This document shows positions 1 through 4,430 of a stretch of 7,349 nucleotides of DNA, one piece after another. The DNA lies in NCBI GenBank assembly GCA_023666975.1, contig JAMPAW010000161.1:1-7349 (forward strand). Direction: 5' to 3'. Every line of letters begins with the position of its first letter. Within the stretch, counting starts at the first letter, position 1. Origin of the DNA: Clostridium sp. (GTDB lineage: Bacteria > Bacillota_A > Clostridia > Lachnospirales > Lachnospiraceae). The position numbers and the translations under genes are program-made. Under the pieces are notes generated by a model. It worked only from the letters and a program-made list of their open reading frames with translations. It ran no database searches and was not told where the DNA came from.

Positions 1-757
1 ACTGATGGTCGATTTTGATAAATTTATTCCTGAAATCTACATTTTCCCAAAGCAGGCCTGTCCCCTCTCCACTGCGGCATCCGGTTTCAAGGAAAAACTC
101 AAACATCCAATAGTATGGACTATATTCTCTGCTTTCCCTGACGAATTTCAAAAACTCCGCCTGCTGTGCCTGTGTAAGTGCATCCCTTTTATTATTGTAA
201 ATGCCAAGCTCTCTTGTACAGCCGTGGGCGTAATTTCTGCGGATATAGTCTTCTGAAACAGCATGGTTGAACATTGCCGATAAGACTTTATGGATAAGGG
301 TGATGCTTCCGTTCCCCACGCCGTCTTCCAGCATTTCCTGATAACAGTCAAGAATATGCGTCTTTCGCACTGCCTGTATGGACATTCCGGCAAAGTTCCG
401 TTTCCTCATGTTTTTATTCCACACCTTTGTATAATTCTCTATGGTACGGACAGTGATTTTCCCACGTTTTTGTTTCATCTTCACATAGAAATCAAACAAT
501 TCATTGACCGTCATGCTGCCATACGAGGCAGCAATCATATCATACCTATCCTGCTCAATTAGTGCCTCCTTCTCACGCAGGGATAATTCCTTTTTCCTGC
601 CCTGCGGCTGCGGGTCGCTCTCCACCAGCCGCCAGCTATACTCCACCTGACGTTCACCGCTCATATTTGTGTAGCGGTACATATAACGTCCATCGCTTCT
701 CTGTAATTCCCCCTTCCTTAAAATTCTTCCTTTTTTATCCCGTCTTTTCTCTGCCAT
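1..757 (-). CDS. int: Tn916-family tyrosine integrase (3' end off window)
   Basis: This is a site-specific tyrosine recombinase that would integrate and excise the element by strand exchange at its ends. The frame is open from the ATG at 755-757 to base 1: 252 codons of a protein normally near 400 residues, so the C-terminal part with the catalytic His, Arg and Tyr is outside. Residues about 1-60 (starting MAEKRRDKKGRIL, then DGRYMYRY and YSWRLV) match the arm-binding domain of Tn916 Int. Residues about 80-170 are the SAM-like core-binding domain. The catalytic domain begins near 195, with the first catalytic Arg at R228 in ETGCRSGEGTGLLW. An AAGGAG site at 766-771 lies 8 nt before the ATG. 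The family call is firm; activity cannot be judged without the rest. Confidence 0.93.
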   Translation of the reverse strand, partial: MAEKRRDKKGRILRKGELQRSDGRYMYRYTNMSGERQVEYSWRLVESDPQPQGRKKELSLREKEALIEQDRYDMIAASYGSMTVNELFDFYVKMKQKRGKITVRTIENYTKVWNKNMRKRNFAGMSIQAVRKTHILDCYQEMLEDGVGNGSITLIHKVLSAMFNHAVSEDYIRRNYAHGCTRELGIYNNKRDALTQAQQAEFLKFVRESREYSPYYWMFEFFLETGCRSGEGTGLLWENVDFRNKFIKIDHQ

Positions 758-775
758 AATATTCGCTCCTTCCAT

Positions 776-826
776 AAAAACGGGAGCTTTGGTACGATAC
801 AATCATTATACCGCACCAAAACTCCC
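776..826 (-). terminator. Intrinsic terminator-like hairpin between xis and int
   Basis: Read on the minus strand, 826 to 782 folds into a 21-bp stem with a 3-nt loop. The outer stem pairs GGGAG with CTCCC and continues without a mismatch if four G-U pairs are allowed. A G and then five T (780-776) follow, as in a rho-independent terminator acting on transcripts leaving xis. The int ribosome site begins only 4 nt after the T-run, so there is no room for a separate int promoter downstream. Int expression would then need read-through or antitermination. The G-U pairs become A-C mismatches on the opposite strand, which favours a function in minus-strand RNA. Confidence 0.7.
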
Positions 827-836
827 TGCGCCATGC

Positions 837-1079
837 CTAAATTACATTTAGTTTGTCAACAAATTCCTCAAACAGCTTTCTCTTTACCTGCGGTCGGTTC
901 CCATTCCACAGGATAAAATCAGCATCCTCATTTTCGCTGATTATTCTGCGCAGCTTTGCCTGACCTATACGGAAGTAGCGGGAGGCTTCTTCTACTGTCA
1001 GGGTGTATTTCTGCCATAAAGGGATTTCTTTGCTGCCTGTAATCTGAGGAATAGCTTTTTGAAATGTTGGATTTTCCAT
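837..1079 (-). CDS. xis: Tn916-type excisionase
   Basis: This is a small winged-helix DNA-binding protein of 80 residues that directs the integrase towards excision. The stretch from about residue 19 to the end (IPLWQKYTLTVEEASRYFRI, then KLRRII and WNGNRPQVKRK) is the typical Tn916 Xis pattern. It has a helix-turn-helix of the MerR/excisionase type and a basic wing near residues 60-68. Tn916 Xis is about 67 residues, and the extra N-terminal residues here precede the conserved part. I chose the ATG at 1077-1079 because an AAGGGG site lies upstream at suitable spacing and the 23 extra upstream codons do not resemble the family. It is followed by the hairpin at 776-826 and then int, with the same orientation. 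Confidence 0.93.
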   Translation of the reverse strand: MENPTFQKAIPQITGSKEIPLWQKYTLTVEEASRYFRIGQAKLRRIISENEDADFILWNGNRPQVKRKLFEEFVDKLNVI

Positions 1080-1146
1080 ATGCCTTGCCCCTTTCCTAAT
1101 CTGGATTAAGCATAGCAGGAAAACAGAAGATGAGCCATTGACTGGC

Positions 1147-1193
1147 ATGGTATTTTTTACGAGATTGTTACCATGATATGGTATCTTTTTGAC
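1147..1193. promoter_or_regulatory. ATGGTA direct and inverted repeats upstream of xis
   Basis: TACCAT (1169-1174) and ATGGTA (1178-1183) form an inverted repeat with a 3-bp spacer. A further ATGGTA at 1147-1152 makes a direct repeat with the right arm, and both ATGGTA copies run into a T-rich stretch ending in AC. The block lies about 70-115 bp upstream of the xis start, where an operator or an Xis/Int accessory site would be expected. I found no convincing -35/-10 pair for xis, so the role is only suggested by position. Confidence 0.35.
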
Positions 1194-1265
1194 ATCTGCA
1201 TAGTCTGGCCGACAAAACGGATAAGGAAAAATTTTTACACCAAAATTATGATTCCATTAAAAACG

Positions 1266-1457
1266 TGGTGTAGGAATCATACATCAAAATGGCAATATGG
1301 CGTAGGTTTGCTACACCAAAAATCCAAATTGATGTAGGAATCCTACACCATGGCTGAACAGATAAAAAATACTGGTGTAGGAATGATACGCCAAAACCAC
1401 AAAATGACGTAGGTTTGCTACACCAAAAATCTAAAATGGCGTAGGAATCCTACACCA
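1266..1457. repeat. Array of six palindromic 21-bp sites in two triplets
   Basis: Six 21-bp sites start at 1266, 1298, 1330, 1373, 1405 and 1437. Each has a left arm like TGGYGTAGG and a right arm like CTACACCA around a short centre, so each is nearly palindromic. Spacing is 32, 32, 43, 32 and 32 bp, close to three or four helical turns, which puts all sites on about the same DNA face. The centres follow the order A-B-C then A-B-C (GGAATCAT/GGAATGAT, GGTTTGCT, GGAATCCT), so the array is a 107-bp unit present twice. A degenerate half-site (TACACCAAAA) lies at 1236-1245. The pattern suits cooperative binding of a dimeric protein, for example Xis/Int accessory sites, a partition or replication iteron, or a regulator. 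The function is unknown. Confidence 0.85.
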
Positions 1458-1531
1458 TCCCGAAAAAATCATGTAAGATAGGGGATTTTTCACAAAAAAT
1501 ATCTGAATTGGCTTTTGTGGGGAGGGACTTG

Positions 1532-1611
1532 AATGTGCCTATGGCACATTGCCAGATACGCATTTTGTCAGACAAGCTGAAAATGCGACTGGTTAGGGGA
1601 CAATCCCCTAA
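1532..1611. other. Three consecutive stem-loops, possible oriT
   Basis: Three inverted repeats follow each other. The first is AATGTGCC (1532-1539) / GGCACATT (1543-1550), a perfect 8-bp stem with a 3-nt loop. The second is CGCATTTT (1559-1566) / AAAATGCG (1580-1587), a perfect 8-bp stem with an inner CAG/CTG pairing. The third is TTAGGGG (1593-1599) / CCCCTAA (1605-1611), a 7-bp stem with a 5-nt loop. None is followed by a T-run on either strand, so terminators are unlikely. Nested stem-loops in an intergenic region of a mobile element are typical of transfer origins, where a relaxase recognises the hairpin and nicks beside it. No relaxase gene is visible, so the oriT reading is inference. 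Confidence 0.4.
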
Positions 1612-1802
1612 AACCCTATAATATTTATTAACGTATCTTTATTATACCAAATTTTTACATATTTTTCATGAATTCCTCAAAGTAAATAAAAACACACAAT
1701 TAAAATACCCTCACAAAAAATTCCTATTTTTCACAAGAGTATTAATTCATAATCTATACCAATATTTAGTTATATTAATGGTAAGTACTCTAAACTTGAC
1801 TT
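1612..1802. other. AT-rich non-coding junction between element backbone and cargo
   Basis: This gap is very AT-rich, in contrast to the stem-loop block to its left, and I see no gene in it on either strand. It lies downstream of the last gene of the peptide operon. AGAGTA (1736-1741) could pair with TACTCT across a long loop, but there is no T-tract, so I do not call a terminator. The composition change near 1620 is the best visible candidate for the edge of the inserted cargo. Confidence 0.5.
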
Positions 1803-2072
1803 TCATATAAATTCGACTAATCTCAACTCATAACAACTCTCAACAAAACATTCCACTATTTTATAGCTATCATTCACATCATATGTAGCATTGATATGCT
1901 CGGCTATCTGCAAAATCGTTCTTTTTCCATTAATACACTCCCAAATTAATTTAGAATCCTCATTAAGAGCTAAAATAGGAGTTTTTTTAGAAACTAATAG
2001 TAATCCAAACTCTTCCTCTCTTGCCTTAACAAATTCACTTACTCTAGGAATTTCATTCCCACATATTATCAC
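1803..2072 (-). CDS. PqqD-like RiPP recognition element protein
   Basis: This is a stand-alone PqqD-family protein of 89 residues. The family forms a winged-helix RiPP recognition element that binds the precursor leader and delivers it to the radical SAM enzyme. Family features visible are the beta-rich start (FGLLLVSKKTPILALN) followed by the helix-turn pattern LIWECINGKRTILQIAEHI and a Cys-containing C-terminal helix ending LRLVEFI. The start is set to the GTG at 2070-2072. A frame from the TTG at 2085-2087 would place the strong GGAGGAG ribosome site (2079-2085) inside the coding region, whereas that site is 6 nt from the GTG. It lies just after the second radical SAM gene and ends in TGA at 1803. 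It is the last gene of the operon. Confidence 0.85.
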   Translation of the reverse strand: MIICGNEIPRVSEFVKAREEEFGLLLVSKKTPILALNEDSKLIWECINGKRTILQIAEHINATYDVNDSYKIVECFVESCYELRLVEFI

Positions 2073-2078
2073 TTTTCT

Positions 2079-2085
2079 CTCCTCC
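2079..2085 (-). promoter_or_regulatory. Ribosome site that fixes the pqqD-like start
   Basis: The minus strand reads GGAGGAG here, 6 nt before a GTG codon at 2070-2072. It begins just 5 nt after the stop codon of the preceding radical SAM gene, which fits coupled translation. It supports the shorter 89-residue protein. Confidence 0.75.
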
Positions 2086-2090
2086 AATAC

Positions 2091-3086
2091 TTATAATTTC
2101 ATATTCGGATCTGGACTTCCATCCCATTTACCATTTGACAATGCCGCTGCTCTACACCCTCCATGGCACAATTCAAATTTTTCACATCCTTTGCACTTAT
2201 CTGATACATGTTCGTTTTTTATAAACTTGTTAAAAACAGGAGACTTTTTCTTTATGTCATTAATAGATTTTTCAAGAATATTACCTCCTAATTTTATCCT
2301 CGATAAACCACACACCATAAGTTCACCTGTCACATCCACATAGAAACGATCATATCCATACGAACAGCAATTTGCTAATGACTGTAATTTTTCTGGCAAT
2401 GCACAGAACGGAGTTGCCTCTGCAAATTCTATATGTGGACGCATACCACTTTTATTGTAATTATAAACAATCCGAAAAGCCTCTATCAATTGTTTTTCGG
2501 TTAAAATCAAATCTCTAGCTGTACTGCCTATGCCGATCGGTATAAATCTTGTAATTGTCATAAACTCAAGCCCAATCTCATTCATAGACTTAATTGTAGA
2601 TTCTAACATATGAAAATTAGAACCATTCAACACAAAATTACTAGCCACCATAATTTTCTTTCTATCCAAAAAATACTTTATCGCATTAATCGACCTCTGA
2701 TAGCAATCTTTTACCTGTGTTAATTCTTCGTGGCTATCTTCATCGCCATGAATTGAAATATTAACACTAGTAACATCATAACTATGAATCTTTTCAAGAG
2801 CCTCTTCCGTCATCAAAGACCCATTTGATAATATCACAACATTCGGAAACAACAAACATGCCTTTTCTAATATTTCAAAAAAATGTGGATGCATCAACGG
2901 CTCTCCACCAGTCAAATTAATCTGCATTACTCCCTGCTTTGCAAGCTTCTCTAATATTTCGAAAATACGTTCATTATACCTTGGTTTTTGAGAATTATAA
3001 CAAAACTTACATCTCAAATTGCAAGCCTCTGTTAATTCTACTTGCATAAGCAATGGAGCCATATTTTCTAAATATTCATATGTCAT
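2091..3086 (-). CDS. Radical SAM/SPASM peptide maturase (second enzyme)
   Basis: This radical SAM enzyme of 331 residues is predicted to modify the Cys-rich precursor, by analogy with SPASM enzymes that make thioether or other side-chain crosslinks. The CX3CX2C motif at C22, C26 and C29 (CNLRCKFC) would bind the SAM-cleaving 4Fe-4S cluster, and GGEP at 60-63 would bind SAM. The C-terminal SPASM domain shows C241-X12-G-X4-C259, then CX2CX5CX3C at C298, C301, C307 and C311. The usual last Cys in the ending DPxC is replaced: the protein ends DPNMKL with Met at 329. It has no fused recognition domain, which fits the separate PqqD-like protein next door. It starts 5 nt after the first radical SAM gene and is its clear paralogue. 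The exact reaction cannot be read from sequence. Confidence 0.93.
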   Translation of the reverse strand: MTYEYLENMAPLLMQVELTEACNLRCKFCYNSQKPRYNERIFEILEKLAKQGVMQINLTGGEPLMHPHFFEILEKACLLFPNVVILSNGSLMTEEALEKIHSYDVTSVNISIHGDEDSHEELTQVKDCYQRSINAIKYFLDRKKIMVASNFVLNGSNFHMLESTIKSMNEIGLEFMTITRFIPIGIGSTARDLILTEKQLIEAFRIVYNYNKSGMRPHIEFAEATPFCALPEKLQSLANCCSYGYDRFYVDVTGELMVCGLSRIKLGGNILEKSINDIKKKSPVFNKFIKNEHVSDKCKGCEKFELCHGGCRAAALSNGKWDGSPDPNMKL

Positions 3087-3091
3087 TCTTT

Positions 3092-4072
3092 CTATTTTCC
3101 TTTCTCTACCGCATCATTATAGCCTTTACATCCACCACCACAATACTGCAAATCTGCACATTTTATACATTTTTCATCAAGATGTACATTACAAAAATGA
3201 TTAACACCATCAAACCTATCCCATATAGTTTTTAACGATTCCTTCTTTAAATTTCCCAAAATAGGATATTTTACCAAATTACAAGGAGTTATATCCCCAT
3301 TAGGACCTATAGAAATAGTACACAATCCAATATTACATGCAATATTGCTATCTTGAATATTCTTATGCAACTCTCTTGTTGAATTACACAACTTATATGG
3401 TTGCGGAAAAGCTATTCTGTCAAAACAACTATATTTTTTATTAAACATATAAACCTTAGCAACAGCCTGCAAAAACTGCTGATCTGAAATATCTAAGCCA
3501 TCAGTATTCATTTCACATGGCACATACCTAGTAATTAATACAGACCTTATTCTCATCGTCCTTAGCAAATTATACGTTTCTTCAATATTGTCTATATTCC
3601 TTTTTGATAACATAATATTTACTGCAACATATACATCTTGCCTTTGAAGATTACGTATACCCTGCATTGCTTCATTAAATGCACCTTTCCTACCACTTAA
3701 AATATCATGGTTACCAGAATCACTATCTAAAACAGTAGTACAAATCGAAGGAAAATACTTTGCTATCATCTTTGCATTAAATTCATCTATCAGGCTTGAA
3801 TTTGTATTCATGTGAATGTCTAAGCCACTATCATATGCCACCTTAACTATGTCAAAAAAATCACTTCTAATTAAAGGTTCCCCGCCATTAAAGTTCATAG
3901 ACATAACACCACAAGAGGCTACATCCCTTACAATCTGAATAGCCCCTTGTGTGTTTATTTCCTCATAATAATTATCATCCTTCTCATTATAGCAGAATAT
4001 ACAACGATTATTACACCTATATGTCACCTCATATTGAATATTTAACGGCACATTACATTTTACAACAGACAT
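3092..4072 (-). CDS. Radical SAM/SPASM peptide maturase (first enzyme)
   Basis: This is a 326-residue radical SAM enzyme. CX3CX2C lies at C20, C24 and C27 (CNNRCIFC) and GGEPL at 63-67. The SPASM part has C246/C251, G259-X4-C264, then CX2CX5CX3C at C302, C305, C311 and C315. The chain stops 11 residues after C315, so the usual final SPASM Cys is missing, as in the neighbouring enzyme. The two share blocks such as GVM-x-N-GGEPL, ITR[YF][VI]P and a VY-NK segment, so they arose by duplication. I start at the ATG 4070-4072, four bases after the precursor stop. An in-frame TTG at 4115-4117 would add 15 residues that overlap the precursor tail and resemble nothing in the family. The ribosome site is weak, suggesting translational coupling to the precursor. 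Confidence 0.93.
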   Translation of the reverse strand: MSVVKCNVPLNIQYEVTYRCNNRCIFCYNEKDDNYYEEINTQGAIQIVRDVASCGVMSMNFNGGEPLIRSDFFDIVKVAYDSGLDIHMNTNSSLIDEFNAKMIAKYFPSICTTVLDSDSGNHDILSGRKGAFNEAMQGIRNLQRQDVYVAVNIMLSKRNIDNIEETYNLLRTMRIRSVLITRYVPCEMNTDGLDISDQQFLQAVAKVYMFNKKYSCFDRIAFPQPYKLCNSTRELHKNIQDSNIACNIGLCTISIGPNGDITPCNLVKYPILGNLKKESLKTIWDRFDGVNHFCNVHLDEKCIKCADLQYCGGGCKGYNDAVEKGK

Positions 4073-4076
4073 ATTA

Positions 4077-4304
4077 CTATCTACATGCACAGCATTGACA
4101 TGGTGTACATTTAGCAACTATCTTAGTATTGTCATCAATCATATACTCAACCACCTTTGGTGACACAATAACAAACTTTGTTATCACAACCGGCTGTTCA
4201 TCTGTATTTGAATCTACGAACGGTCTGTTAAACGGATTAAACATCTCGATTTTAGGATTCAAACTTTTATTCCCAATCATTCTTGATTTTTGTGCTGTAT
4301 TCAT
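4077..4304 (-). CDS. Candidate RiPP precursor peptide with Cys-rich tail
   Basis: This 75-residue peptide is the presumed substrate of the two radical SAM enzymes. It has no cysteine in residues 1-65 and then ends KCTPCQCCACR, with C66, C69, C71, C72 and C74 (CX2CXCCXC). Residues 1-35 are polar with NPFNRPF near 23-29. Residues 38-56 are a hydrophobic, beta-prone stretch (PVVITKFVIVSPKVVEYM) that could be the part bound by the PqqD-like protein, and DDNT at 57-60 lies just before the cysteine tail. A cysteine-free leader with a modified C-terminal core is the usual RiPP layout. A GGGAGG ribosome site at 4314-4319 lies 9 nt before the ATG, and a consensus promoter lies upstream. I do not recognise the family. 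A small metal-binding protein is an alternative, but the position directly before two maturases argues for a precursor. Confidence 0.82.
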   Translation of the reverse strand: MNTAQKSRMIGNKSLNPKIEMFNPFNRPFVDSNTDEQPVVITKFVIVSPKVVEYMIDDNTKIVAKCTPCQCCACR

Positions 4305-4350
4305 ATTTCTTTACCTCCCAATAAAAAATTTGTATATTAAATATCGTCTT

Positions 4351-4366
4351 CTATCATCTATTATAG
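4351..4366. promoter_or_regulatory. Imperfect palindrome over the -10 box (possible operator)
   Basis: The pattern CTATNATNNATNATAG is symmetric at 12 of 16 positions. It covers the -10 box and the expected transcription start of the precursor promoter, a classic place for a repressor site. AT-rich DNA yields such matches by chance, and no regulator gene is visible. Confidence 0.25.
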
Positions 4367-4388
4367 ACAACTACCGTTTTTTTGTCAA
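4360..4388 (-). promoter_or_regulatory. Consensus SigA promoter of the precursor operon
   Basis: The minus strand has TTGACA (4383-4388), a 17-bp spacer and TATAAT (4360-4365): both hexamers and the spacing are perfect consensus. Transcription should start near 4353, leaving a leader of about 50 nt before the precursor ATG at 4304. It lies between the uvrA-like stop (4431) and the precursor, so the precursor, both radical SAM genes and the pqqD-like gene can be expressed independently of, and probably more strongly than, the upstream ATPase gene. Confidence 0.85.
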
Positions 4389-4430
4389 TATATGCTGAAA
4401 TATATATTTTTTAACATTTTATGTCGTATG

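Larger units (their letters stand above)
1..1620. mobile_element. End module of a Tn916-like integrative element (partial)
   Basis: This stretch carries a tyrosine integrase, an excisionase and a non-coding block rich in repeats and stem-loops. That is the recombination end of a Tn916/Tn1549-type integrative and conjugative or mobilisable element. In this family xis and int are adjacent, int is the gene nearest the element end, and cargo lies on the xis side. The end and attachment site should therefore be left of the window and the peptide cluster should be internal cargo. The right limit of 1620 is only where composition changes from mixed to very AT-rich. No conjugation gene, relaxase or att site is visible, so the element type cannot be fixed from this window. 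Confidence 0.7.

Noticed and set aside
148..393. 81-codon minus-strand reading frame
   Set aside because: It lies wholly inside the integrase gene in a different frame; the integrase frame has clear family motifs.
1266..1457. CRISPR array
   Set aside because: The repeats are 21-bp palindromes separated by only 11 or 22 bp, the between-repeat DNA is itself similar between the two triplets, and there is no cas gene.
1532..1611. Transcription terminators
   Set aside because: None of the three stems has a T-run on its 3' side on either strand.
2073..2087. PqqD-like protein starting at the TTG 2085-2087
   Set aside because: Its first codons are the GGAGGAG ribosome site that serves the GTG at 2072.
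1891..2343. 150-codon plus-strand reading frame
   Set aside because: It runs opposite to the PqqD-like and radical SAM genes and its translation has no recognisable domain.
4073..4117. Longer first radical SAM protein starting at the TTG 4115-4117
   Set aside because: The 15 extra residues overlap the precursor's coding tail in another frame, lack a ribosome site and do not look like the family; the ATG at 4072 fits the usual N-terminus.
4389..4430. Terminator after the uvrA-like gene
   Set aside because: Only a 4-bp ACAT/ATGT stem is present and it is not followed by a T-run, so read-through into the precursor operon remains possible.
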